17,413 bases of DNA from Deltaproteobacteria bacterium RIFCSPHIGHO2_02_FULL_40_11 (GCA_001798105.1 MGRI01000093.1:1-17413); one strand, 5' to 3'; counted from the first letter of the stretch, positions 6,812 to 14,568 are shown. The notes: generated by a model not told the origin, from the sequence alone. Made by a program: numbers and translations.

Positions 6812-6940
6812 CAATAACCTGTCCATAAGTATTCATCTACGTCGTTGCCTATCGTCGGCTTGCCTTCGACGTACTTCGAGTACGCCTCAGTCAATCCTCC
6901 TCAGGCGCCTAGTATCTGAATACTTCTGAACAGGTTATTG
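6812..6940. repeat. 129-bp inverted-repeat element with 24-bp arms
   Basis: The left arm 6812-6835 (CAATAACCTGT, then CCATAAGTATTCA) matches the reverse complement of the right arm 6917-6940 at 22 of 24 positions. Inside are further small hairpins, for example CGTCG/CGACG (6853-6857 and 6867-6871) and GTACT-TCG-AGTAC (6871-6883). Its GC content is higher than that of the surroundings. The right arm contains the TAA stop of the leftward flavin-reductase-like gene. There is no transposase frame and no clear target duplication; it may be a MITE-like or REP-type element. Confidence 0.8.
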
Positions 6941-7789
6941 ATGTCGTTGTAAATAAACAAAAATATGCCAGGCCGAGCGAAGGTCGTTTTGATACAGTGC
7001 ATCGAATGCCATTTGTTCCAGTTGGGGATGGGGGCGATCACTCCATTTTTCTTCTACAAACACTTCAGCCTCTTTTACAGAGGGTACTTTTTCATATAAG
7101 CTCAGTCTGGCACGTTGATTATTTGTTAATTTAGGATGTGTTTTGATAAATTCTGGAAGTCCATCCCAAGCAATGATGTTTGGACTTAAAGCGCGCGGGA
7201 CTTCAAACAAAGCACTTTGATTGGCGCGTGTATAATAGATGGTGCCATTTCTACCCACGAGATCTTGAAGCGTCCCATTTTGATAGGCTGTTTCATCGAT
7301 ATGAAAAAGCAAAACTTCACAAATGGCAAGATTCCCAGAGCCGTTGCGGTTGCCTAAAGGGATCATTTGATGAAGCTTACATTCCATTTGAAACGGAGAT
7401 TCTTGGACACGCTTGGGGCGAACGATCTTGGAATCAATGGGAGTGAGGCCTGATTTTTCAAATTCGCTCACCGTATTTGGAAATTCTGCAGAAGCGAGAT
7501 TGACTTGTTCCACGATTGTATAGGTTACAACTTGAACCACGCATTCTTTTGTTTCCATGAGATTTTCGTAAGTATCTTTAAAAGAACCATCACGTCCCCG
7601 CCGGGCAGGTGAAAAGGCAACCATCGGGGGATTGGAACCAAATGCATTAAAAAAAGAAAAGGGTGCAAGATTTGAAATCCCCTCTTTTGACAGCGTAGAA
7701 ACCAAAGCAATGGGGCGGGGCCCAATGCCACCTGTTAAAAGTGGCAGTGTTTCTTGTGGAGAAAGATCTTTTGCAAAAAAGGTTTTCAT
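6935..7789 (-). CDS. Flavin-reductase-like FMN-binding split-barrel protein
   Basis: The N-terminal 200 residues or so look like the flavin reductase-like domain: LTGGIGPRPIALVSTLSKEG followed by NLAPFSFFNAFGSNPPMVAFSP, then a VVQVVTY strand and an ICEVLLFHID strand. Such proteins bind FMN and may reduce it or serve as a partner to an oxygenase. A C-terminal region (about 205-284, helical, with AWDGLPEFIKTHPKLTNNQRARL) extends beyond the core barrel. It is the last gene of the tyrosine-degradation operon, 3 nt after the FAH-family gene, which suggests a supporting role there, but no step of the standard pathway needs it. The TAA stop comes from the right arm of the adjacent inverted-repeat element. 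Confidence 0.82.
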   Translation of the reverse strand: MKTFFAKDLSPQETLPLLTGGIGPRPIALVSTLSKEGISNLAPFSFFNAFGSNPPMVAFSPARRGRDGSFKDTYENLMETKECVVQVVTYTIVEQVNLASAEFPNTVSEFEKSGLTPIDSKIVRPKRVQESPFQMECKLHQMIPLGNRNGSGNLAICEVLLFHIDETAYQNGTLQDLVGRNGTIYYTRANQSALFEVPRALSPNIIAWDGLPEFIKTHPKLTNNQRARLSLYEKVPSVKEAEVFVEEKWSDRPHPQLEQMAFDALYQNDLRSAWHIFVYLQRHQ

Positions 7790-7792
7790 GGA

Positions 7793-8818
7793 TTAAAGAT
7801 TTTTCTTTTTAGACAAAATAGAACGATCTTGAGGATCTTTTTGAATCATATGTTTGAGGCGGCCAAGCCCTTCAATTTCAAGTTCAATCACATCATTGGG
7901 GTTTAACCATACCGGGGTAAAGGGTTTTCCCTGTTCTTTGGCTTGTCTGGCCCAGGTGCCATTCAATTCCATGTAGCAGCCTGTTCCAACCGTTCCAGAT
8001 CCAATGACATCTCCCGGATAAAGATTGACGCCATAAGAACAGCGTTCAATAATTTCAGAAAAAGTATAGGTCATCTCTTTTAAATTACCGCTAGAGACTT
8101 GTTTTTCATTATGAAAAGCTGTCATTTTAAGATTAAATTGCATGCCTTGGGGTGTTTTTTGTATATAAGGTTCCAACTCATCTAAAGTTACCAGCCAGGG
8201 GCCGATTGCTGTTGCAAAATCTTTTCCTTTGGCAGGGCCTAAATTCATTTTCATTTCTTCCATTTGAAGTTGCCTTGCCGAAAAATCATTCATAATGGTG
8301 AGTCCTGCAATGAATGCGTCCGCGTCTTTGGCTTCAATATTTTTCCCAGCTTTTCCAATGACAATGGCAGCTTCTAATTCAAAGTCCAATTTTTCAAAAT
8401 GGTCCTTTTCAAACGTAACAGTTCCTTCGCCAACGATAGCATTGTGGTTTGTAAAATAAAAAATAGGAAATTGGTCAAATTCAGCAATCATGTCCGTGCC
8501 GCGATTGCGTCGGGCGGCGGCCACATGTTGCCGAAATGCATAGGCATCACGACAAGAAGGCGGGTGAGGAACAGGCGCCAAAGGTTTGATGTGATGTGGG
8601 TCTTCGGCTTTGTTTTGGCAATTCCCTGTCTGACAGGCAGCTTGCACAGTGTGTGCTACTTTTAAGTTTGTATCAAAGTTTTGAAGAAATGCATTCATGG
8701 TGGAAGGCAACGTTAGAGATTGAGCTTGGGCACAGTTTTGTAAGTCGTACGTTTTTTGATTGAACCAAAAGCCCAGCCGTTCTTCATTTTTAGAATTTAA
8801 AAAGCTAAGAAGTTTCAT
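7793..8818 (-). CDS. Fumarylacetoacetate hydrolase family protein
   Basis: Likely cleaves fumarylacetoacetate to fumarate and acetoacetate, the last step of tyrosine breakdown. The 341-residue protein has a FAH-fold core: RDAYAFRQHV (substrate-side loop), FYFTNHNAIVGEG, the metal-binding DFELEAAIVIGK with its paired Glu, MNDFSARQLQ with Asp, KGKDFATAIGPWLVT, and GDVIGSGTVGTGCYMELNG. The operon context favours true fumarylacetoacetase activity over the many other reactions of this superfamily, but that is inference. The start ATG overlaps the stop of the aminotransferase gene as ATGA (8815-8818), so translation is probably coupled. Confidence 0.9.
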   Translation of the reverse strand: MKLLSFLNSKNEERLGFWFNQKTYDLQNCAQAQSLTLPSTMNAFLQNFDTNLKVAHTVQAACQTGNCQNKAEDPHHIKPLAPVPHPPSCRDAYAFRQHVAAARRNRGTDMIAEFDQFPIFYFTNHNAIVGEGTVTFEKDHFEKLDFELEAAIVIGKAGKNIEAKDADAFIAGLTIMNDFSARQLQMEEMKMNLGPAKGKDFATAIGPWLVTLDELEPYIQKTPQGMQFNLKMTAFHNEKQVSSGNLKEMTYTFSEIIERCSYGVNLYPGDVIGSGTVGTGCYMELNGTWARQAKEQGKPFTPVWLNPNDVIELEIEGLGRLKHMIQKDPQDRSILSKKKNL

Positions 8819-9900
8819 AGGGTGGGGTATACCTTAGAAATGATCTCGATTGCAAATTGGGTTTCTTCCAGCGTTCCGCTATTGATACGCACACCCTCTG
8901 GAATTCCAAAGGCGTCTGTGTGGCGTAAAATAAGTCCTTGATCCAGACATTTTTGAGTGAAAGTAGCAGCTTTTTGATGGGATCCAAGGTGTAGCAATAA
9001 GAAATTAGAAGTCGTTTCTAAAGTTGTAATTCCTAGATTTTGAAAGCAGCGTTGGAACAATTTTAAGGAAGCCGTATTTAATTTTTGGGTTTCATCTAAA
9101 AATGCCTGGTCTTCCAACGCAGCACAGGCTGCTACTTGAGCAATGTGACTGGGTTCGAAGGGGAGCTTTACTTTATAAAGTTCCGAAATCAATCTTTGGG
9201 GGCCATAAGCCCACCCCACGCGAAATCCCGCCAAACCATACACTTTTGAAAATGTGCGCGTGGTGATCAAATTTGGCATGTCATACGTTAAACCATTTGG
9301 ATAGGTGGGGTTGGAACTGGCATACACTTCATAGGCTTCATCTAAAATGACAAGCACATAGGGTGGAACGTGTTTCATGAAATCTTCAAATTCTTTTTTG
9401 GTAAACATGCTCCCTGTTGGATTATTTGGATTTGCAAGATAGATGATTTTTGTGTTTTTAGAAATTTGTTGGAGAAGTCCTGTAAGATCCAGTTGAAAAT
9501 CATGGAGGGCCACACGTTTTAGGCTTCGATTTTGTTTGAGTGTATTGACATAAATGCCAATAAATGTGCCTTCCGACGTTAAAATTTCATCTTGGGGCTG
9601 ATGCGTAAATGCCATAATGATATAACTTAAAATTGCATCTGTGCCACTTGCACATAAAATTTGAGAAGGTTGAATTTTATATTTTTGGGCCAACTTGGAA
9701 ACCAACTTGATTGCGCGGGGATCTGGATAACGAAAACTATTTTTTAAAGCTATTTGTACTGCTTCCAAAGCTTTGGGACTTGGGCCCAGGGAATTTTCAT
9801 TCGACGCCAGTTTTACAATTTTTGTTTTATCCAGATTTTTCCCGGCAAGATAAGGTTTTAGATTTTGGATATGATTTGGGATAAAAGGGGATTCCATCAC
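8815..9900 (-). CDS. HisC-like aminotransferase, probably acting on aromatic amino acids
   Basis: A class I/II PLP-dependent aminotransferase of the histidinol-phosphate aminotransferase subgroup, 361 residues. Visible are KLASNENSLGPSPKALEA, YPDP, the PLP-phosphate region ASGTDAILSYI, IIYLANPNNPTG, LDEAYEVYA and the Schiff-base lysine in RTFSKVYGLAGFRVGWAYGP. HisC paralogues are often able to transaminate tyrosine or phenylalanine. Placed between the HPPD and FAH genes, with 3 nt and a 4-nt overlap on either side, its likely job is to turn tyrosine into 4-hydroxyphenylpyruvate; no other his genes are nearby. Two adjacent ATG codons (9900 and 9897) are possible starts. Confidence 0.9.
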   Translation of the reverse strand: MMESPFIPNHIQNLKPYLAGKNLDKTKIVKLASNENSLGPSPKALEAVQIALKNSFRYPDPRAIKLVSKLAQKYKIQPSQILCASGTDAILSYIIMAFTHQPQDEILTSEGTFIGIYVNTLKQNRSLKRVALHDFQLDLTGLLQQISKNTKIIYLANPNNPTGSMFTKKEFEDFMKHVPPYVLVILDEAYEVYASSNPTYPNGLTYDMPNLITTRTFSKVYGLAGFRVGWAYGPQRLISELYKVKLPFEPSHIAQVAACAALEDQAFLDETQKLNTASLKLFQRCFQNLGITTLETTSNFLLLHLGSHQKAATFTQKCLDQGLILRHTDAFGIPEGVRINSGTLEETQFAIEIISKVYPTL

Positions 9901-9903
9901 AAT

Positions 9904-11007
9904 TTACCAATTCCCGCGTCGTTTTTGATCATGTTCAATGGCTTCAAAGAGGGCTTTAAAGTTGCCTTGACCAAATCCCTGCGCGCCCTTTTGGCGTTGA
10001 ATGATTTCAAAAAAGAAAGTGGGACGATCGCCAATGGGTTTTGTAAAAATTTGAAGCAGGTAGCCCTGACCTTCTACATCGCAAAGAATTTTTAGTTTTT
10101 GAAGGTCATCCAGGTTTTCAGAAATTTGAATCTTTCTGTGTCGCAGTTCATCATAGTAAGTGTCTGGGACCTCTAAAAAGTCAATGCCATTGGCTCTGAG
10201 AGCTTGAATAGAAGAAATAATATCTGGGGTGGAGATGGCAATGTGTTGAATGCCTGTGCCACGGTATTCTTGAATATATTCTTCAATTTGAGACATTTTA
10301 AGCCCAAGATAAGGTTCATTAATGGGAAGTTTAATCACATTGTCTTTGGATCGGACCACTTTTGAAAGAAGGGCTGAGTATTGTGTGGAAATATCCCCGG
10401 GACCAAAATCGACAAAGGTTTCAAAATCCATGGCTTTATTTAAATAATTGGCCCAATGGTCCATTTCATTTTGGCGAACATTTCCGACAATATGGTCAAT
10501 GGCTAAAAGGCCTGTATCTTGGCAGCGTAAATCCATCGTATCTAAAGGGGGTTCATAGCCTGGCTTAAAAAGACCTTTGTATTCGCTGCGGTTGGTAAAG
10601 CAGATTTCTGCATCGTCGTAGACTTTAATCGTAGCTTCTTCGACAAATCCTTTTTCATCTTTTAGGCGGTGGGGTTTATGAATGGGGATGGCACCATTTT
10701 TGAGGGCATAGCTAAAAGCATGTTCAACACTATCTACATTCAGCGCAAAACGTTTTACACCATCACCATGGTGTGTAATCGGATGCCAAATTTGTGAATT
10801 TTCAGGGCAAGGGGCGCCTGTGACCACAAATTGTAGTTTGTTTTTGCATAAATAATAGGAAACTTTATCTTTTACGCCTGTTTCGGGCCCCATGTACCCT
10901 GTAATTTTTAAGCCTAAAGATTTTGCAAACCAATAGGCCACCATTTTTGCAGAACCCACGTAAAATTCTACATAATCAAATCGACGAATGCCCAAAGTAT
11001 TTGCCAT
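9904..11007 (-). CDS. hppD: 4-hydroxyphenylpyruvate dioxygenase
   Basis: Non-heme iron enzyme that turns 4-hydroxyphenylpyruvate and O2 into homogentisate and CO2. The 367-residue protein has the two-half vicinal-oxygen-chelate layout, an N-terminal FDYVEFYVGSAK module and a C-terminal catalytic module. The iron triad is visible as His172 (AIDHIVGNV), His255 (GIQHIAIST) and Glu334 (FFFEIIQRQ). GFGQGNFKALFEAIE near the C-terminus is the usual gate helix. It is the first gene of the leftward operon. There is no Shine-Dalgarno before the ATG, and a candidate -10 lies only 12 nt upstream, so the message may be nearly leaderless. Confidence 0.96.
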   Translation of the reverse strand: MANTLGIRRFDYVEFYVGSAKMVAYWFAKSLGLKITGYMGPETGVKDKVSYYLCKNKLQFVVTGAPCPENSQIWHPITHHGDGVKRFALNVDSVEHAFSYALKNGAIPIHKPHRLKDEKGFVEEATIKVYDDAEICFTNRSEYKGLFKPGYEPPLDTMDLRCQDTGLLAIDHIVGNVRQNEMDHWANYLNKAMDFETFVDFGPGDISTQYSALLSKVVRSKDNVIKLPINEPYLGLKMSQIEEYIQEYRGTGIQHIAISTPDIISSIQALRANGIDFLEVPDTYYDELRHRKIQISENLDDLQKLKILCDVEGQGYLLQIFTKPIGDRPTFFFEIIQRQKGAQGFGQGNFKALFEAIEHDQKRRGNW

Positions 11008-11019
11008 AAAAAACGCTTA

Positions 11020-11048
11020 AAAATAACAATCTTCTCATAAACATTCAA
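11020..11048 (-). promoter_or_regulatory. Candidate sigma-70 promoter of the tyrosine catabolism operon
   Basis: On the minus strand, TTGAAT (11048-11043) and TATTTT (11025-11020) are 17 bp apart. The -10 ends 12 nt before the hppD ATG, implying a leader of only about 5-6 nt. The -35 is good, the -10 only fair. Confidence 0.45.
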
Positions 11049-11073
11049 GGAAAGAATAATGGAATTTCTTGAA
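11044..11073. promoter_or_regulatory. Inverted repeat between divergent promoters, candidate operator
   Basis: TTCAAGGAAA (11044-11053) faces TTTCTTGAA (11065-11073). The arms pair over 9 positions with one bulged G and an 11-nt AT-rich spacer. The arms overlap the -35 boxes of both divergent promoters, so part of the symmetry comes from those boxes; the extra GGAAA/TTTC match goes beyond them. A dimeric regulator binding here could control both directions. No regulator gene is in the window. Confidence 0.4.
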
Positions 11074-11096
11074 GTTTCCTAGAGAGGCGGTATAGT
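11069..11096 (+). promoter_or_regulatory. Sigma-70 promoter of the di-iron oxidase/M48 operon
   Basis: TTGAAG (11069-11074) and TATAGT (11091-11096) are separated by 16 bp, a good match to the consensus. The ATG of the next gene is only 10 nt after the -10, so transcription should start at about 11102-11104 and leave a 3-5 nt leader with no ribosome binding site. Confidence 0.6.
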
Positions 11097-11106
11097 AATT
11101 TAAATC

Positions 11107-11925
11107 ATGCCTGCAAAAGACCTTGCGAAGTTTCAAGAAAGAATCAATCAAGAACTCTTACACCATCGCGTCATTACCAATAACGAATTCACCCATTGGT
11201 TTGAAAAGGGTGAGGCAACGCCCGGGCAGGTCAAAGCCTTTATCGTTCAGTTTTCTGTTTTTTCGAATTTATTTCTCATAGCGCAACTCAAAAAAATGAT
11301 TCATGCCGACAGTCTTGAAGGCATGCGCGCATCTAAAGAAATTTTGGCCAATGAGCTCGGGGTTATTTTTAACAATGCTAAGAAGAAAGCAGTGCATGTT
11401 ACAGACAAGGACATGGAAGGTGACCCAGAGCTTGTTTCAACCGAAGGTTCTATTGAGGGAGGCGTTTTTCACTTTCGAGCGGCGCATTTTGAGTGGCTTT
11501 TAAAAATTTGTGATCTTGTAGGCCTGAAATTTCAAGATGTGGGCAAAAGAAGGCATGGTACAGAATCAACGCTCTTTTTTTGCGATGAATTGGCAAGGCT
11601 CTATGGTCATGAAGATTATAAAGTTTCTACGGCAGCAAGTTACGCCATTGAAAATTGGGCGGCACGTGGGTTTTGGAAGCAGCTCATTCAAGGATTACAA
11701 GCCTATAAGAAAAAATACTGTCCAAATTTGCCTTTAGCCTTTTTTACGTGGCATGACCGCATTGAAGATCAACATGCCAGACATACCCAAGAAGAACTGG
11801 AAGCGTATTTTTTAAAACATCCTGATCTGAACCAAGACGATTTCATTCGTTATGGCAATGAAATGATGGAAGGGATTTGGACGTTTTGGGATGGGCTCAA
11901 TCAAACGCGTAAGGCAATTGAATGA
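11107..11925 (+). CDS. Heme-oxygenase-fold di-iron enzyme (PqqC/TenA/CADD-like)
   Basis: The all-helical 272-residue protein resembles the TenA/PqqC/CADD superfamily, whose members include di-iron oxidases and a self-sacrificing p-aminobenzoate synthase. Candidate iron ligands are Glu83 (ANELG), a His at 122 or 127 (FHFRAAHFEW), Glu182 (IENWAARGFW) and the helix HDRIEDQH with His216, Glu220 and His223. That H-x3-E-x2-H spacing matches the H-x3-D-x2-H of CADD with Asp changed to Glu. The substrate cannot be told; PABA synthesis or another amine oxidation are options. It is the first gene after a promoter that implies a leaderless message, and it overlaps the M48 gene by 4 nt (ATGA), so the two are translated together. 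Confidence 0.8.
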   Translation: MPAKDLAKFQERINQELLHHRVITNNEFTHWFEKGEATPGQVKAFIVQFSVFSNLFLIAQLKKMIHADSLEGMRASKEILANELGVIFNNAKKKAVHVTDKDMEGDPELVSTEGSIEGGVFHFRAAHFEWLLKICDLVGLKFQDVGKRRHGTESTLFFCDELARLYGHEDYKVSTAASYAIENWAARGFWKQLIQGLQAYKKKYCPNLPLAFFTWHDRIEDQHARHTQEELEAYFLKHPDLNQDDFIRYGNEMMEGIWTFWDGLNQTRKAIE

Positions 11926-13259
11926 AACAGGGTAAACCCTGGTTTTTATTTTTAGCTTCTTTTTATTTCCTTTTTTTTCTTACAACCTGTGTCACCAACC
12001 CTGTTACTGGAGAAGCTGAGCTTTCGTTGGTGTCAGAATCTCAAGAAATTGCCATGGGAAAGCAATACTATGAGCCTACCGTGCAGTCCTTTGATGGCTT
12101 ATATCCGGATCCATCTGCACAGGCCTATGTCGATCGATTGGGGCAAAAACTTTCCGAAGTTTCGCATCGACCGGGGCTCGATTATGAATTTAAAATTGTA
12201 AATACTTCTATGGTGAATGCTTTTGCTCTCCCTGGGGGGAAAATTTGTGTTACCCGGGGACTTTTAACGCATTTTGATAAAGAATCACAGCTTGTGGCTG
12301 TCTTGGGGCATGAAATCGGACATGTCACAGCCAAGCATGCAGTTCGTCAAATGTCCCGACAAATGCTTTTGGGGACACTCTTTAATGTCGGCGCAATTGC
12401 TTTGGACACACAACAAACGCCATACAAAGATGCCTTTTTAACATTAGGTGCGATTGGGATTCAAGCCGGGCTTGCACGGTATAGTCGGGATCAAGAGACA
12501 GAATCTGACGAGTTGGGCCTCAATTACATGACAAAATTAAATTATGATCCGCAGGGGGCTGTTGACGTTTTTCAGGTTTTTCAAAAATTGCAAGAACATG
12601 AACCCAGTTCCATCGATCTCTTATTTGCTTCCCATCCACAATCGAAAGACCGTGAGGCGCATGCCAAGGCACTCATTGCTACAGAATATGTCCTGGCATC
12701 TCAGAAAAAAGATAAAATTATGAATTCAGATGAATTTAAAAAGTTATCGAAAAAGCTAAAGCAAGAAAAACCGTATTATGAGGCGCATGATCAAGGATTA
12801 AAAGCAGCTTCGGAGCGTTTGTGGAATAAAGCCATTGGCCATTTTCAAACTGCAGTGAAGTCCAAACCCGATGAAGCCCTGTTTCATACGCATTTGGGAT
12901 TTGCATATGCCAAGATCAAAGATTTCAATCAATCAGATCAGCATTTAAAAAAGGCCATACAGCTTTATCCTCAATTTTTTAAACCCAGGTATTTTTTAGG
13001 GGTTTCGAATTATGACCGTCAGCACTATATCGATGCCATTCGGTATTTAACAGAGGCCGATCAAATTTTGCCAGGAAGCCCACAGCTTCGATTGATCTTG
13101 GGAGAAAGTTTTGAAGGGGCGGGGAATGTCCGGCAAGCCGTACAGTACTATAAATATGTGTATCAGGTGGACTCAAAAGGACGCTTTGGACAAATTGCAG
13201 CGCATCATTTGGTTCGATTGGGCGTTTTGAAACCAGCGGGGCAACCCCCACGGCGCTAG
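11922..13259 (+). CDS. M48 family zinc metalloprotease lipoprotein with C-terminal TPR repeats
   Basis: A BepA/LoiP-like periplasmic protease, 445 residues. The N-terminus is a lipoprotein signal: a hydrophobic stretch to residue 20, then TTC with Cys23 as the lipidation site, followed by VTNPVTGE, which is typical of this family. The zinc motif is HEIGH at 130-134, and the third ligand lies in RDQETESDELGL at about 189-200. From about residue 285 there are tetratricopeptide-like units (ALFHTHLGFAYAKIKDFNQS; FKPRYFLGVSNYDRQHYIDA; PQLRLILGESFEGAGNVRQA). Such proteins in other bacteria take part in outer-membrane protein assembly or quality control. Its stop codon overlaps that of the convergent gene in one CTAG. 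Confidence 0.92.
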   Translation: MKQGKPWFLFLASFYFLFFLTTCVTNPVTGEAELSLVSESQEIAMGKQYYEPTVQSFDGLYPDPSAQAYVDRLGQKLSEVSHRPGLDYEFKIVNTSMVNAFALPGGKICVTRGLLTHFDKESQLVAVLGHEIGHVTAKHAVRQMSRQMLLGTLFNVGAIALDTQQTPYKDAFLTLGAIGIQAGLARYSRDQETESDELGLNYMTKLNYDPQGAVDVFQVFQKLQEHEPSSIDLLFASHPQSKDREAHAKALIATEYVLASQKKDKIMNSDEFKKLSKKLKQEKPYYEAHDQGLKAASERLWNKAIGHFQTAVKSKPDEALFHTHLGFAYAKIKDFNQSDQHLKKAIQLYPQFFKPRYFLGVSNYDRQHYIDAIRYLTEADQILPGSPQLRLILGESFEGAGNVRQAVQYYKYVYQVDSKGRFGQIAAHHLVRLGVLKPAGQPPRR

Positions 13260-14350
13260 TAGTTCGCACGATTTAAAGATGCTTCAAACCATTTTTTCAA
13301 TTCTTGTACTTCTTGAACATAGTCTGGATGCGTTGAGGGGAGATCTTCATTGACATTATAGGCTCCAAGGGAAAGCATCCAAAACAATAAGTCGATACCC
13401 TCTGACATGGTATCATTATATTTTCTTTTTTTCATTTCTGCTTCAATAATTTTTTGAAATTTATTTGGAATTTGCTTTTTTTCGATCAATTCATGAATAA
13501 ACTTTATTTTTATATTGGCGCGGCCATCGTCTATGACATGTTCTGCCTGGTTTTTTTCAAAGGCTTCGATAAAAGTATCCACGATTTCGGGTGAAGCAAT
13601 CAGAAGAACCCAGGTTGCTAAGATAAAGCGTCGGTTGCCTTCATAGGTTTGAGCGTCTTCTTTGTATAGAATATTTTTTAATAGAGTTTCTTCATCTTGA
13701 GACAAAACCAGTGGGTTTAATTTTTCAGGATTAAGCTGCGCCATAATATAATAATAAGTAATCTTTCGTAAAAACTGAGTATTATTTTTTTGAATGCGTG
13801 TAAATAAGTTGTAGGCGGTATTGGGGCTATTGATCGTGGCTAAGTAAGTTCCAATGGTTTTGGTGAATTCAGTGACATTATCGAATTGAATTTCTGCTGC
13901 GGCATCTAATAAAAGCCAGACGCGGTAAACAAAATCTGGCATTTGTTTTTTAGAAAGGATTTTAAAGATTGAAGTTAAGCGCTTTTCATTGTGAAAGGCA
14001 AAGGCGTCGTTTTCGTACATCAGCTGACCGAGTATTTTAAGCCCAAGAGAAGTGTCAGCCAATCGCAGTAAACTTTCATGACACACGCAAGCGTTTGATC
14101 TTGGTGCATCTAAAATAGATTTTAGAGACGCTGAAATTTTTGCTTGATAGGTGTCGTATTGGAGCATGCCTTCAAAGGCCTGGACACGCTTGATACAATC
14201 CAAATCTGTGCTCATATAGGTTTGAAGCAAGGTTTCAAATGAGGGCGTTGCTGTAACCTCAGCTTCATCTGCCAATGCATGGGCGTTTAATGCAAGGAGC
14301 ATCATGAGAAGCACAGAAAAAGTAAGAAATCTTAAAAATAGTTCACGCAT
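13256..14350 (-). CDS. Secreted alpha-helical protein of unknown function
   Basis: I do not recognise this 364-residue protein. From the ATG at 14350 it starts with a signal peptide, MRELFLRFLTFSVLLMMLLA followed by LNAHALADEA, with likely cleavage after ALA. The frame is open back to 14476, inside a repeat, but the extra 42 residues would precede the signal peptide, so I prefer the later start; neither has a clear Shine-Dalgarno. The mature part looks all-helical, with cysteines at DLDCIKR and NACVCHES that might form disulfides, and short helix-turn-helix segments as in solenoid proteins. It converges on the M48 gene with a 4-nt overlap (CTAG serving both stops) and no terminator between them. 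Confidence 0.7.
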   Translation of the reverse strand: MRELFLRFLTFSVLLMMLLALNAHALADEAEVTATPSFETLLQTYMSTDLDCIKRVQAFEGMLQYDTYQAKISASLKSILDAPRSNACVCHESLLRLADTSLGLKILGQLMYENDAFAFHNEKRLTSIFKILSKKQMPDFVYRVWLLLDAAAEIQFDNVTEFTKTIGTYLATINSPNTAYNLFTRIQKNNTQFLRKITYYYIMAQLNPEKLNPLVLSQDEETLLKNILYKEDAQTYEGNRRFILATWVLLIASPEIVDTFIEAFEKNQAEHVIDDGRANIKIKFIHELIEKKQIPNKFQKIIEAEMKKRKYNDTMSEGIDLLFWMLSLGAYNVNEDLPSTHPDYVQEVQELKKWFEASLNRANY

Positions 14351-14471
14351 GATAAGGCCATGAAGAAGCAATAAATATGCCATGGACATTAAGTGTGTTT
14401 TTACGCAGAATTTTGAAAAAATGGATTCAAAAATGCCGTAGAAGTTTTTTACGAAGTGACAATAAATGTCA

Positions 14472-14500
14472 GTCATCCTGAGCCGAAGGCGAAGGATCTC
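14472..14500 (+). repeat. REP-like repeat fragment
   Basis: GTCATCCTGAGC, then CGAAGGCGAAGGATCTC, shares its opening 12 bases with the repeat at 5859 and the overall plan of the one in dxr (2769). It has a small internal hairpin (GCC-GAA-GGC, 14482-14490). It lies between the divergent starts of the helical secreted protein and the barrel gene, and only the first half of the palindromic element is present. Confidence 0.75.
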
Positions 14501-14568
14501 AGCGTGTTATCCCAGGTCAAAAATGGCATTTTTATTGCAAGACTAAAAAAGTAAAGGAGACCATTTTT

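Noticed and set aside
6812..6940. CRISPR array or insertion sequence
   Set aside because: There is one inverted repeat with no repeated spacer units and no transposase frame.
8815..9900. Histidine biosynthesis gene hisC in a his operon
   Set aside because: No other his genes are nearby; the position inside a tyrosine-degradation operon favours an aromatic aminotransferase.
12979..13269. 96-codon open frame on the minus strand over the end of the M48 gene
   Set aside because: Shadow of the TPR-coding region; no supporting motif.
14351..14476. 42-codon N-terminal extension of the helical secreted protein
   Set aside because: It begins within a repeat and would place the signal peptide internally.
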